In this document: positions 1 to 10,187 of the stretch, piece after piece
How positions within the stretch are numbered: the stretch's first letter is position 1
Layout of the letters: each line of letters begins with the position of its first letter
Source: Vermamoeba vermiformis
Lineage: Eukaryota; Tubulinea; Echinamoebida
Length of the DNA stretch: 23,178 nucleotides
Direction of reading: 5' to 3'
Assembly: GCA_045837725.1 (NCBI GenBank)
Contig: JBEWZL010000234.1
Span: 1-23,178 of the forward strand
Translations under genes and position numbers: made by a program
Notes under the pieces: generated by a model
What the model was told of the DNA's origin: nothing
The model's input: the letters and a program-made list of their open reading frames with translations, nothing else
Database searches by the model: none

Positions 1-56
1 GAAAAGTATTGTAAAAACGCATTTGAGTAAATTTCGCACTTTTATAAGACAACTGG

Positions 57-3000
57 TTATTTTTTCCTTCTTTTCTGTTCATACTCTGCCCATTCCTGGT
101 TTTTGCTTTGGTCAGCATCAATGAAGCAATTTCGTGGTTCCCACGATTGCTCTCCATTTTCCCACAGAACCAACCATTCTAATCTGTTTCCATTCTTCCT
201 ATGGTCAACTACTCTTTTGACAATCCATTCCTCTTGGTCTTGAAAAGAATTAGTATTGGTTCAAATAGTTGCCAACAGCATACCCTGAGTGAAATCTCGT
301 TTGCGCTTTTTGGTTAACACTTCTACCTCTGGTTTTGAGCTAGTACTAATTATTGGGGCAGGCACTTCTGGTTTCACTTGCCCAATGGAGAACATTGCTT
401 CAGAACTTTGAATCGGTTTGTATTGTGCCAGAGCTTCGAAATATTCAATTGCCTAAACTAGCCTTAAGAAACGGTTTCAAAGTTGAAAGCTTACTTGTTT
501 TGACAAGAATTTCTGAGCCTTGCTAACAATAGTTTGAATCAAATCGGCAGAAGGGCAAGTGGGTTGTATCACAGAAGGCTGACCAGATGGAGCTGCGCTG
601 AAAAGTTCATCTTTAACTTCCGTCCATTCATTATCCAGTGACTGTTTCTTATACAAAAGAGAAGGAGTGTTGTCAAGTCCAGGTTTGATCCAAAATGCAT
701 ACTTGTCCTTATGTCCACTTATTGACTGTGAAAAGCCAAGAAACCATTTCTTCCATGAATATACTGGCCATTGTAATTCACGAATGAGAATGTCTTTTGG
801 ATAGATGGCTCTGGCAAATTCCACTGCTTGGTCCATAGTTTCTATAACTTTCCATCGAAAGTAAGTGTGGAATAACTGAAACAATCTATCAATGTCTTCA
901 TGGGTATGTCCAGGTTGAAGGTAGTGAATGAATATTTCATCGAACCAGTTATGGTGCACTAAAGCTGCTGCAAACTGTAGCAGATACTGGTTCTTTCCTT
1001 CTGCGGCACTGTTATCTACTTGCAAGTAAAGAGTTCTTGGTCTCTTGCCTGGGTCTAGAGTGAGAAGTGACTCTTTTAGGTGATGGAAAAGCAGTGAGAT
1101 GTAAAAGTCTGAATCTGCTACATAATCTGTTTCCTTGAAAAACACCAATTCTCTCTTGTTCAGACCATGGTTGATGAAGCCAACAAAACTGACAGGTAGG
1201 AAAGTTACATTTGTCCATTCTTTTGGCATTGGATGAAAATGAGGCAACCAAAATGAGCCACTTTTGTCCGTAATGACACTCATCTTGAGGTGAGGTTGCT
1301 TGATAGCAATATCTGTTCGAACTCGATAACCTTGTCTATCTCTGGTAATATAGGCTATATGATCTTGCATTTGTTGCTTAAGAGCTGAAAGAGTTTTTTC
1401 ACACAGACCAGATTGAAGTCGCTTCTGTTTAATTAATAGGCATGTTGAGCACTTTCCCAGTCTGGTTTCTTTCGGTCTTTTAACATTCTAAATTGATAAT
1501 TAGTATTAATAGGATTCAAGTTAATGTACCTTAAATTGCTTGTGCCTCACTTGCTTGAATGTCTCAAAACTGGGAATATCTTCAGTTGGCCGTTGCAGTT
1601 TGCACTCTTCTGCAAAAAGTTTGTACCACTCTTTGTTTCTGAAGCTAGTAATTACAACCATATTCTATTTTATATACAAACTTACGTTAAATGAGATGGT
1701 AAGTGAATTTCATCCTTTGTAGGAACATAGTCTCCATAGGTTTCACAATAAGCTGAAATCCATGCTGCAACAGAGTCTCTCTTTGGAGTATCATATACTC
1801 GAAAGTAATTACCATGTAGAGTTGCAGTACTGCCATTAAGGTGCATTTGCTTGCAGTGAATCACTTTCTGAACGGCTACACCATAGATCCGACAGAAAGC
1901 CAACTGACAAACTGACATTCCATTGATCAAAAACACAACTGAAGGATCTGATATATTCATGTTGGTTCCCATAAATTTCAATAGCCAAGTTGTTTTTTCA
2001 CTTTCATTCATGTCAGCTACCATTTTGCGACATTTGAGAATCTGTTGATACGTAAACAATGAAGTGCACCTTGCATTACAACAGCTATCTTGTTGAACTG
2101 GTGTAAACAAGTTAGAGGTGTTTTTTAGAAGCGAAAACATACCCTTTGTTATTGACTGTTCACTCACTAGTTTGTCTTTCTTTGCATGTTGGGCTTTCTG
2201 AGAGGGAACTTTCACGGCTGTGAGCTCTCTGAAAAATGAGCGAGAGATGAGTGGCTCCTCTTCAGCTTTTGATATAATGGATTGAAACAATGCAATTCCA
2301 TTAACTTCTTTCTTAGTTGCCAGGTCCTATTTAGATTGTCAATACTGGAATACAGACAAATGTCAACAGACCTGCTGCTTAATGTACACCAAATGATCAA
2401 TGTATTGTTTGTTTTTGCTAACATTGATATCTTCATTCACTCGATAGGCTATACCATTGTTTTGCATCCCATCATAAAAGTATGTGGCGTTGTTGTTAAG
2501 AAAGTAACACGTGGTGTGCACCCCATCACACATCAAAGCACTTAGTAGACTATATGTGCTATCTCCAAAGTGGAGAGTTGGTTCAATTTGTAAATTAATA
2601 TTGGTGAACTGTCTCTTATATCTGCCCAACTCCACTGTGAGAACGGTTGGAAGGTGCATTGTTCCTAACACATTTGTAAGAATATATCTTTGACATCACT
2701 GGAGTTTCTTACGATGTTCCACTGCAAATTCTCCACAAAATTCACACGGCATAGGCATTTTTTGGCAATAGTCTATCAAATGGTGAATTGAAGCCTGAAC
2801 GGAGAGCGTACTGTCAGAAAGTTTCTCAGCAACATAAACAGTTGGGTTGTTGAATTGTTTGATAGTTAAGGGGCAGCGGCAATTTGATCTGTGCTCTTCA
2901 GAAGTGCAAAAAAGGGTTGCTTCAGCTGTGGGCAAGGTTTTGATAGCAGCAGACAGTATTGCTCCAATAGAAACGTATGATTGGCACGGAGTCCATCCAG

Positions 3001-3189
3001 CTACTGGTCCAAGAGCTTCAATTAAATCAACTTTCAATTGATGTAATGCTGAGCTTGATAATGGTGCAAATTGAATCCAGGTTGCAAGCAAGCGAAAGAA
3101 ATTACTAGTCAGCTGCAAATCAGGAATACACTGCAGTGTTAGGCGAAGCACCAGGGCAACAGTTTCAATAGTGCACAGATCTTTCATTC
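57..3189 (-). CDS. USP-like peptidase / DUF7869-type putative transposase / chromodomain protein, eight exons
   Basis: I assembled eight exons from GT-AG sites and frame: 3189-2713 (ATG at 3187), 2664-2372, 2326-1686, 1644-1530, 1487-495, 452-284 and 238-57, with a possible 29-nt exon at 3266-3238. From the ATG they give one open frame of 955 aa; introns are 41-50 nt. Residues 1-256 look like a ubiquitin-specific-protease fold: a Cys box (LCTIETVALVL, Cys5), a C-x2-C pair, the strand LPTVLTVELGRY and a His box GVHTTCY (His208) followed by YFYDG. Residues about 270-840 match my memory of DUF7869-type proteins: a Cys-rich start, RLGKCSTC, VITDKSG (Asp582), YLQVDNSAAEGKN (Asp666) and GHTHEDID (Glu705, Asp706, Asp708), a plausible RNase H-fold DDE/D set. 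Residues 896-955 form a chromodomain (EEWIVKRVVDHRKNG, then LVLWENGEQSWEP). It may be a DNA-transposon transposase or a domesticated copy. The domain names rest on motif recognition only; the 5' end is uncertain. Confidence 0.72.
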
Positions 3190-3375
3190 CTAGTTTCTAG
3201 GTTAGTACTACTAATGAGAAAGCTCACCAAGTCCTACCAGCTGAGCCCCACAGGAATCCTTGAAATCTAAAAAAGACAAGTCAGTCACTAACTTGAGCAG
3301 TGATTTTTCAACGAGCCAACAATATAATATATAAACTATAAATGATTAACAATATTCAATTATCAATGAAATAGT

Positions 3376-3827
3376 GTTCGGCAAAGTCGTAGACCAGAGG
3401 TGCAAAAGTTGGTGCAAAGTTTGTTTCGACATCATCGCTGAGTCATTTTTCAGACAGTCGAATATCATTGAATTAGGCATAATGTGGTGTATTAAGTGCA
3501 TATATTAAGTTAGTTTTGTTCGGCAAACAGTTGCGCAATGGGAGGACTCAACAACCGAACTGTAACTACCAGTCAAGATTTTTCATTTGATAAGTAATTG
3601 CACGTTTATATTATGCACAATTAATACTTCATATAATTACTCTTTAGGAAGTTCGGCAAAGTAGTGTTGGAAAGTGGTTAAAGTTGGATCTGACTGCCGG
3701 CAGAACTTGAGAAGCCATACAAAGGCTACAAATGTCAAATAGGACAATATATTCATTTATCTATCTTTTCTGAGTTATCTGAATGCTGTATATGGAGTTA
3801 CAAGTGCATTTAACTTGGTTGCCGAAC
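3376..3827. repeat. GTTCGGCAA motif cluster
   Basis: The 9-mer GTTCGGCAA occurs at 3376-3384, 3518-3526 and 3651-3659 on the plus strand, and as TTGCCGAAC at 3819-3827. Two of the copies extend to GTTCGGCAAAGT (3376-3387 and 3651-3662). Clustered short repeats beside a transposase-like gene resemble subterminal transposase-binding sites, but this is an inference and the element's ends were not found. Confidence 0.4.
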
Positions 3828-4093
3828 ATTTTACTGAGGGCACGGGGTAGTTGGCATTAAAGATAAGCTATAAACAAAGCATAAACAAAACAAAGCCCAT
3901 AAGTGCATTATATACTATATTAATATCATCATATAATATTAACAGCACTGAATAATTATTAGAAATGACTTGCGAGGCAGATATGAAATTGTGCCGATCA
4001 CTTTTTTCATTAAATTGTCAATTCCTTCATTAGGATATTATTAGAGCTGTACTTTAAAGCCCTTTTAATTATTAATAACTCAAAAGAATAATT

Positions 4094-4337
4094 TCTAATG
4101 ACTTCCGAAGAGGGAGGAAAATCAAATCTGACCCGGCTTACCTTGAATTAATCTCCATAGTGTTTTGAATAAAATGACCAATGATATTGATGTTATTATT
4201 AATAGTAGCTGTAGTAGTTGTGGGTTATCTTGTTGATAGTAATAAGAAAATGGCTTGGTAAATTGGCTCGTGCCCAAAGCCCTGGTAACTTCCTTTTTTG
4301 GGAGAACAAAATCAGAAGTTGCTCGGAAGTCATTAGA
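4094..4337. repeat. 15-bp inverted repeat pair with a third copy in exon 1 of the next gene
   Basis: TCTAATGACTTCCGA (4094-4108) is the exact reverse complement of 4323-4337. The right arm is repeated directly at 4456-4469, where the last 14 bases of exon 1 of the downstream gene read TCGGAAGTCATTAG and end exactly at the splice donor. The first direct copy lies 12 nt upstream of that gene's ATG. It may mark a small inserted element or a local duplication. Confidence 0.45.
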
Positions 4338-4348
4338 TAACCACAACA

Positions 4349-5804
4349 ATGGCTAATAACCCAGAAAACTCTATTATTGAAGTACCAACAACCCCCGAAG
4401 ATGCAAGCCCTCCCGAGCAAAAGACTGAAACTGATTCCTCAGATCTGAATCCATCTCGGAAGTCATTAGGTATGAGATATTACCTTTAATAATTAGGATA
4501 TAATAGTAAAATAATATACATTAGCTTAATGTAAGCTTAATTTCATTTTTCAATAGCTGACAATTCTGCCGATGATTCAAATCTAGCTCGATCCAAAGAA
4601 AAAAGCTCAGATCAACTCCTCAATACTATAGGTAATAAATAATTACACTACTATCTAAAATATAATATTATAATGCATTATTATAGAAGATAAAGCCATT
4701 AGCTTGGACGGCCAAGAAAAGCCTGTCGCCGATCCAGTTTCATCCGAACAAGACAAGAGTAAGTCCTACTGTTTGTACACTTCTACAATAGTTAACTCTC
4801 ACTGCAGAGGACATCACTGAGTACTTCATTTACTTTGGAGAGCCTTGGGAAAAGAAGTGTTATTACAAAGTGACTCGAAGAGTGGACAACTTCTGCATCG
4901 AGGCAGGAGACTTGGTTGCCTTGAAATCAAATGCTGGGCTCCACACTGTCCTTCTCATTAAGAGAAACAAACAATACAACAAAGTCCTTCTTGCCGACCC
5001 AACTCTAGCAAAGGTCATCGAGGTCAAGTTCAGCGAGGTCCTGACAATCCACGGCAAAACAAGCTCTGGGCAACAGCCCCAACTGGACATATTATTCAAG
5101 GAGTACATCAGTGCAAAGGTAACCTAGCTATCTATCAAGATAAAAGCTTATTCACCTTTGTAGAAAAAAAAGTTATCTCCGGCAAAGTCCAAATTAAAGC
5201 CCAAAGAAATGCATCCAAAGAGTGCAACTCGTACCCAACCACCTCGTTCTTCTCGTTCTCCTCCTGTGAAGAGTGTGCCAGTAATCAAAAAAGGTATAAT
5301 CAAAAACATCAGTAGTATCATCTAATAACCTTGAACTTAGAGCTAAAGCAAGCAATCCCTCAGGCACTGCGTCGAAGAAAGGAGCGCAAGCCAGCTCCAA
5401 AGATATTACCTGACTCCTCATCCTCTGACTCGGAGAGCTCTGTTAGTGTCAAGCCAAAGCCAAAGCAACAAAAGAAAGTGATGGAGGCTCCAAAGCTCAA
5501 GCCAGAGACGCTGCTCAAACCAACCCAACCATTGAGTGATAGTGCTCTTCAAAATGCACCGTCTCTTTCTAATCAAGATTGTTCTCCAAATCCGATTGCT
5601 TTGGAACCTGCCACGCACAATGTCACTCCACTGTTCAACGTACCATTCCAGCTTCAAAAACTGCTAGAGCTTCAACAAGTGCACCATCGGCATGCAATGG
5701 CACAACAACAGGCTAATTTCATGTTGTTGTTACAACAGCAACAGCAAGCTGAGTCTCAAGAGGCATTCAGTGCAGTAGTGCAAACCTTCTCGAAATTCAA
5801 ATAA
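4349..5804 (+). CDS. unknown basic, Gln-rich, probably nuclear protein, six exons
   Basis: Six exons join in frame: 4349-4469, 4557-4631, 4687-4758, 4808-5118, 5164-5293 and 5341-5804, giving 390 aa. I do not recognise the family. Residues 1-89 are acidic, Ser/Pro-rich and probably disordered. Residues about 90-193, all from exon 4, form the only globular-looking segment; it is beta-rich (FCIEAGDLVALKSN, HTVLLIKRN, KVLLADPT) and recalls BAH or Tudor-like chromatin readers, a weak guess. Residues 194-260 are Lys/Arg/Pro-rich with nuclear-localisation-like clusters (RRRKERKPAPK). The C-terminal 60 residues are Gln/Leu-rich with a poly-Gln run and probably form a helix or coiled coil. An AATAAA lies at 5841-5846. 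The acidic start, basic middle and Gln-rich end suggest a DNA- or chromatin-associated role. The splice model is well supported; the function is unknown. Confidence 0.7.
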
Positions 5805-5840
5805 TTAGTTCCTGACGTTCTGCGAAATTCTTGCTAGTTA

Positions 5841-5846
5841 AATAAA
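5841..5846 (+). terminator. polyadenylation signal AATAAA
   Basis: A canonical AATAAA lies 36 nt past the stop codon of the 390-aa gene and 75 nt before the TATA box of the next gene. The two transcription units are therefore tightly packed in tandem. Confidence 0.5.
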
Positions 5847-5920
5847 ATGAGAAACTTCTAGAAGTAATAGATTTCGTTGATTTTTCGTCAAAATTTCGCT
5901 GACTTTCTAAAATAGTAGGG

Positions 5921-5928
5921 TATAAAAG
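5921..5928 (+). promoter_or_regulatory. TATA box of the glycosylase gene
   Basis: TATAAAAG inside GGGTATAAAAGGAG lies 62 nt upstream of the ATG at 5983. A start site about 30 nt downstream would leave a 5' leader of roughly 30 nt. It is the clearest core promoter in the window. Confidence 0.65.
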
Positions 5929-5982
5929 GAGAATTCTTAGCAAACTGTCATTTTTAAATTGATTCTAAAGACAACACAACAA

Positions 5983-7026
5983 ATGCCAGAATACCTTGAA
6001 AACAAGCTAGATGCAAGTGCCATCAATGCCAAAGCAAAGGGCCACAAGTTCAACTCAATATCCACTGGTCCATACAAAGTACCTACTTCTTCAGAGCCCC
6101 TACCTACCATGAATGGACAGTATACTCTCTCTGCCTCTGCCATTGGAAAGTGGCTTATTATCAAGCTGCGGCAAAAACGTCAACTTAAGCACACTCTCTA
6201 CATCTCTCTCAGCATGAAAGGACAAGTTGTGTTTCTTACCCCTGAACAGTATGAAGCTGAAAGCAAATTTGTGGCTATTGCTTTCCATCGTGCAGATGGC
6301 TTGGTCATTGGACTCTTCCACAAGCCCAGCAACCACATTGTTATATATGTGGATTACAAACCTGACACTCTTTCACATGACTTCTTCCTTGAACCATCAG
6401 CATTCAAAAAGCACCTGCAACAGAAGTTGAAAGCTACCCGCAAGAACCTGGCTACTACTCCTCTCTGTGTATTGATGCTGGATCAAGACTTCTTTCCTGG
6501 AGTTGGAAACTATCTGCGTGCTGAAACTCTCCATAAGGCAAACATTCCACCTTTCACTCCTGCTAGCCTCCTGAACGAACCTCAGTTTTTGCAAACTCTG
6601 TTGGATGCTCTACATGCAATTGTGATGGAATTCATTGCCAAGTTACCAGATCACTACAACATGCAAGATGCTCAAATGAAAACTTGGTTTGAGAATGATT
6701 TCCTGAAGGTGTATGGCAAACAAGACTCCCAACGTGCCTTTGACTCCAGTGGAAAGAAGATTTGGTGGAAAGGACCAGGGGGACAGCTTCCCTATGTACC
6801 AACAGAAGATGTATCCAAAGAATCTGTTGGTCCTTATAGTGGATGGGCAATGGAGCTGGAACAAACTGAAATTACTCACCAGGACAAGCAAGCTCTTCAC
6901 TATGCAGTGCGCAAAGGAAAGCGTGGACGACCTAGAGTGATACGCAACTCTATTGGAAGACCAAGCCTGGGCCGCCCTCAATACAATAATAGAAGAGCAA
7001 AGCAAAAGTTTATGTACCGTAAATAA
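5983..7026 (+). CDS. NEIL1-like (Fpg/Nei family) DNA glycosylase with AT-hook-like tail
   Basis: This is an intronless gene of 347 aa. Fpg/Nei enzymes excise oxidised bases by base excision repair, using the N-terminal Pro as nucleophile, so the ATG at 5983 was chosen because it gives Met-Pro-Glu (Pro2, Glu3 present). ASAIGKWL places a Lys (Lys56) where the family has its conserved beta-turn Lys. The helix-two-turn-helix core is close to NEIL1: LDQDFFPGVGNYLRAETL (167-184; Asn176), then IPPF. The end of the core (VYGKQDSQRAFDSSGKKIWW, 243-262) matches NEIL1's zincless finger, having no Cys ligands; the usual Arg there appears as Lys. Residues 310-347 are very basic with KRGRPRV and two further GRP motifs, like AT-hooks. 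The DIRRFG void-filling segment of NEIL1 is not recognisable. It may be a host repair gene or cargo of a mobile or viral element. Family assignment is strong; activity is likely but untested. Confidence 0.85.
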   Translation: MPEYLENKLDASAINAKAKGHKFNSISTGPYKVPTSSEPLPTMNGQYTLSASAIGKWLIIKLRQKRQLKHTLYISLSMKGQVVFLTPEQYEAESKFVAIAFHRADGLVIGLFHKPSNHIVIYVDYKPDTLSHDFFLEPSAFKKHLQQKLKATRKNLATTPLCVLMLDQDFFPGVGNYLRAETLHKANIPPFTPASLLNEPQFLQTLLDALHAIVMEFIAKLPDHYNMQDAQMKTWFENDFLKVYGKQDSQRAFDSSGKKIWWKGPGGQLPYVPTEDVSKESVGPYSGWAMELEQTEITHQDKQALHYAVRKGKRGRPRVIRNSIGRPSLGRPQYNNRRAKQKFMYRK

Positions 7027-7049
7027 ACTAAATGTACCCAAATGCACTT

Positions 7050-7283
7050 TTACAATACCTTTCGATGATTTAATTTTTTCTTCTTTCTTCTTCTGATTAA
7101 TTGCCAGAAATTGTGATCGTCTGCAATCTTTTTGTCAAGATCCACATGAGTTTTTCCAACTTCGTTAAGCTTCTTCAACGCAACTCTTCTAGCTTTATAG
7201 GCTTTGTTATACTGTTTGGTAATTTGCTCAAGAGTAAGCTTCATTGACTCTTGAATTCTTGTTTTTGTTCTGTAAAGATTCAT
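7050..7283 (-). CDS. small basic coiled-coil protein, hypothetical
   Basis: A 77-aa frame begins at the ATG at 7283. It is rich in Lys, Arg and Leu, starts with a probable amphipathic helix (LTLEQITKQYNKAYKARRVA) and ends in a basic run (RRRKKKKLNHRK). It converges on the glycosylase gene, with 23 nt between the stop codons. I recognise no family. It could be a real small gene or part of a longer spliced one; an open frame of this length can also occur by chance in AT-rich DNA. Confidence 0.35.
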   Translation of the reverse strand: MNLYRTKTRIQESMKLTLEQITKQYNKAYKARRVALKKLNEVGKTHVDLDKKIADDHNFWQLIRRRKKKKLNHRKVL

Positions 7284-7435
7284 GGTTACTGATTCAAAAA
7301 AACAAATAATAAATTGATTCAATAGCAGGATCTAAAAGATTTGACATTCTTGGTTTATGAAATTTCAAAAGTTAAGAACGTCAGAATCAATCAATTAGAC
7401 TTTATGGGAATCTATTCAATTCCCATTGTATGTAG

Positions 7436-10172
7436 ATGATGTCAAGGTGTTGCGTTTGATATACAGTTTATATGGACGATATTATCATTTTTGGTAGAAA
7501 TCTCGACGAACACTTCAACAACCTCGAAACCGTATTTGGCGCTCTCGCAAGTGCTGGTATCACGCTCAAACCCAGCAAATGTCGCTTCTGCCAACGTGAA
7601 CTGCCCTTCCTTGGTCACGTGGTTTCCGAAAAAGGAATTGCAACGGATCCGTCAAAGATTGCAAAAGTCCGCGACGCTGCAGTACCTAAGAACATTCATG
7701 AATTACGCTCCTTCCTTGGTCTCTCTGGATATTATCGAAAATTCATCAAGAATTACGCGAAACACGCCGAGCCTTTGGTCAAACTCACCAGATCTGATAC
7801 GAAATATCAATGGACACAAGAACAGCAAGCCTCATTCGACAAACTCAAAGCCAAACTCGTCAAAGCTCCTATTTTGGCCTATCCCGACTTCAACAAGCCC
7901 TTCACGCTCTACACTGACGCCTCATCCGTTGGACTTGGTGGAATTCTCAGCCAAACTTTTGACGACAAGCCTCGAGTCATCGCATATTGGTCCGAAACTC
8001 TTACCCCTGGTCAACGCTCATGGTCTGCCACTGAAAGAGAATCGCTAGCTATGGTTCACGCTGTCAAATACTTCCGCTATTTCCTTATCGGAAGGAAATT
8101 TCAACTCGTCGTTGATCATCATTCATTAGTCTTCAAAATGTCTGATGCGAACTCTAAGCTCATCAAACACGCCATTCAACTTCAAGAATATGATTTCGAC
8201 ATTGTCTACAGATCCGGAAAATCTCACACTAATGCCGACGCTATGTCACGACCTCCTATCGTCACCACCGAACTCAACAATACCCAAGAAGAACCATTAC
8301 CCTTTTCAGAAGAATATTTCCGTAAAAATCAACGCCTGGATCCCACGATTTCCTACATCTGCGACTACTTCGAGAAGAAGATCGAGCCTGCTTCGCAGAA
8401 AGAAAAGCTACAACTTCAGCGCATCACTGCCGACCTAGTAATAGAAGATGGAATATTATATAGAATTTGGAAACCCTTTGGACGCGCCCTAGACGAACAT
8501 CGACAGATCTTCTTGCCGCTGCATCTGCGACCGAAAATTCTCAAGTTCTATCACGACTCTCTATTTGGTGCTCATCTTGGATTCTTCAAGACACTCAACA
8601 AAATTCGCGAACGCTTCTATTGGTTTGGTATGCTTCGTGACGTGCATCACTATGTCACATCCTGCGAATCCTGCACGCGAAGAAAAGTTTATGGAAAACT
8701 CTATGGAAAACTCAAGACTATTCCAATCACCGACGCCTTCGACACTATTGGAATGGACATCCTTGGACCCTTCAAAGAATCACGCAACGGCTACAAATAC
8801 ATTCTCGTCATCACTGACTACGCTACTAAATGGGTTGAAGCCTTCCCGCTCTTCAGTATCTCATCAGAAGACATCGCCCGTATTTTAGTCGAAGAAATTG
8901 TTTGCCGCCACGGATCGCCTGGTCAGATCATCACGGATCAAGCTGATAATTTCAACTCCGAAATGATTCAACAAGTCTACAAGCTGCTCAACATGAAGAA
9001 AATCCGCACTGTTGCCTATCACCCTCAAACCGACGGTCTCACGGAAAAATTTAATCACACTTTGGCAAAAATGCTCACGCCTTATGTCAACGAATCACAA
9101 GACGACTGGGACGAATATCTCCGCTTTGTTCTCTTTGCCTACAACACTGCCGTTCATGAATCGACGAAATTTACGCCGTTCTTCCTGCTCTATGGTCGAC
9201 ACGCGAAAATGCCCGTGCCCTGGGATCACATCTCGCCGCCTCCTCAGATCCACGACAGTTATCAAGGTTATGCTAAAGATATGCTCAATCGCCTAGCCAT
9301 TGCCAAGAAGATTTCGAAAACGAACATCACGAAAGCGCAAGCTCATCAAAAGAAGAATTACGACAAGAAGAAGAAAGACGAAAAGAAAATTCCGCCTGAC
9401 TCAATAGTTTGGTATAACAAATACAAACTTGATGAAGGTACTACTCACAAGCTTGCCTACAAAAACGATGGCCCCTTCGTCATTAAGAAAATCGATGGAC
9501 TCAATGCCGAGATCGCGCTCAAAGAAAATCCCGCTTATGTCAAACGCGTCAACGTGTCACAACTCCGCATTCAGAAACCGCGCCGCGCCGAACTTGAAGA
9601 GAATGATAGTTTGTCTTCTACCGACAAACCGAACTCACCGCCGCCTACAATCGAAGAAGAAATCTTAAGTGAGAAAACGCCTGTCAAACGTCAACGTCAA
9701 TCAACGGACAATCAACTCGTGCAATCGCTCCGCCTGATTCAACAATCCATCAAACCCACGTCATCACTCGCTCCTCTCAAGAAGAACATTAATCAACTCG
9801 TTGGACTCTCATCAACGTACTCCCGCTCTACTTCAGCGAAAGAAAACAACGAGAAGTTGGTACGCAAGTGCTCTACACCCGCCGAACTGATAAGTTTGAT
9901 CGATCACTTCATTCAAACTTACGCCTCAGAGGACTGAGTCTAAACTAGCGACGGGGTAATGTAACGACTCTATTAGTCATCATCGCGGAAATTTCAGTGA
10001 AAACTCCACGATGACGAAGAAGCTTCGAACAAACATCAATAACCCAATAGCAATATGACAACAAATAATTAATAATATATAGAATGACCTAGAACATTCT
10101 ACGGTCAAGTATAAATAACGTTGTAAACGAATCCGATCTTGTATTCTCTTTTATTTAATAAACAACATTACA
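7436..10172 (+). mobile_element. Ty3/gypsy LTR retroelement fossil (part of pol and one LTR)
   Basis: This is an old virus-like element of the Ty3/gypsy (Metaviridae) family. The parts present are the C-terminal part of reverse transcriptase (palm and thumb, FLGHVVS and LRSFLGLSGYYRKF), RNase H (TLYTDASSVGLGG), integrase with its zinc-binding and rve core regions (GMDILGPF, HPQTDGLTEKF), a basic C-terminal tail, and a single LTR at 9960-10172. The front part of the element (leader LTR, gag, protease, start of pol) is not seen in the window, so the copy is incomplete, with about one break. The remaining reading frame is long and open, which suggests a fairly recent insertion, but with one LTR no age can be estimated. 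The left limit is approximate. Confidence 0.9.
9960..10172 (+). repeat. LTR of the Ty3/gypsy element
   Basis: The 213-bp segment runs from TGTAA to TTACA, the expected short inverted ends of an LTR. It follows a purine-rich tract (about 9950-9959, GACGGGGTAA) typical of the plus-strand primer. Inside it are a TATA-like TATAAATA and an AATAAA at 10157-10162. The exact right edge is inferred from the inverted ends. Confidence 0.65.
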
Positions 10173-10187
10173 ACAACTACTTAGACG

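Larger units (their letters stand above)
3190..4348. other. AT-rich non-coding stretch with dispersed short repeats
   Basis: I see no convincing gene here. The stretch holds three direct copies of GTTCGGCAA (3376, 3518, 3651) and one inverted copy (3819-3827). It also holds a 15-bp inverted pair: TCTAATGACTTCCGA at 4094-4108 and its reverse complement at 4323-4337. It lies between two genes that diverge from it, so it should contain both promoters. The short minus-strand open frames at 4122-4420 have no recognisable domain. Confidence 0.5.

Noticed and set aside
57-3189. Reading the chromodomain gene as a retroviral-type integrase (Polinton or chromovirus)
   Set aside because: The middle part lacks the HHCC and rve integrase motifs seen in the Ty3/gypsy copy and instead shows DUF7869-type motifs. 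No capsid or polymerase gene is visible nearby.
4122-4420. Two overlapping minus-strand open frames of about 75 codons
   Set aside because: They have no recognisable domain, overlap the promoter and first exon of the better-supported plus-strand gene, and have composition expected of AT-rich non-coding DNA.
7387-7430. Short palindrome TGGGAAT...ATTCCCA near the retroelement's left limit
   Set aside because: A 7-bp stem is expected by chance, and nothing around it suggests an RNA hairpin gene or an insertion footprint.
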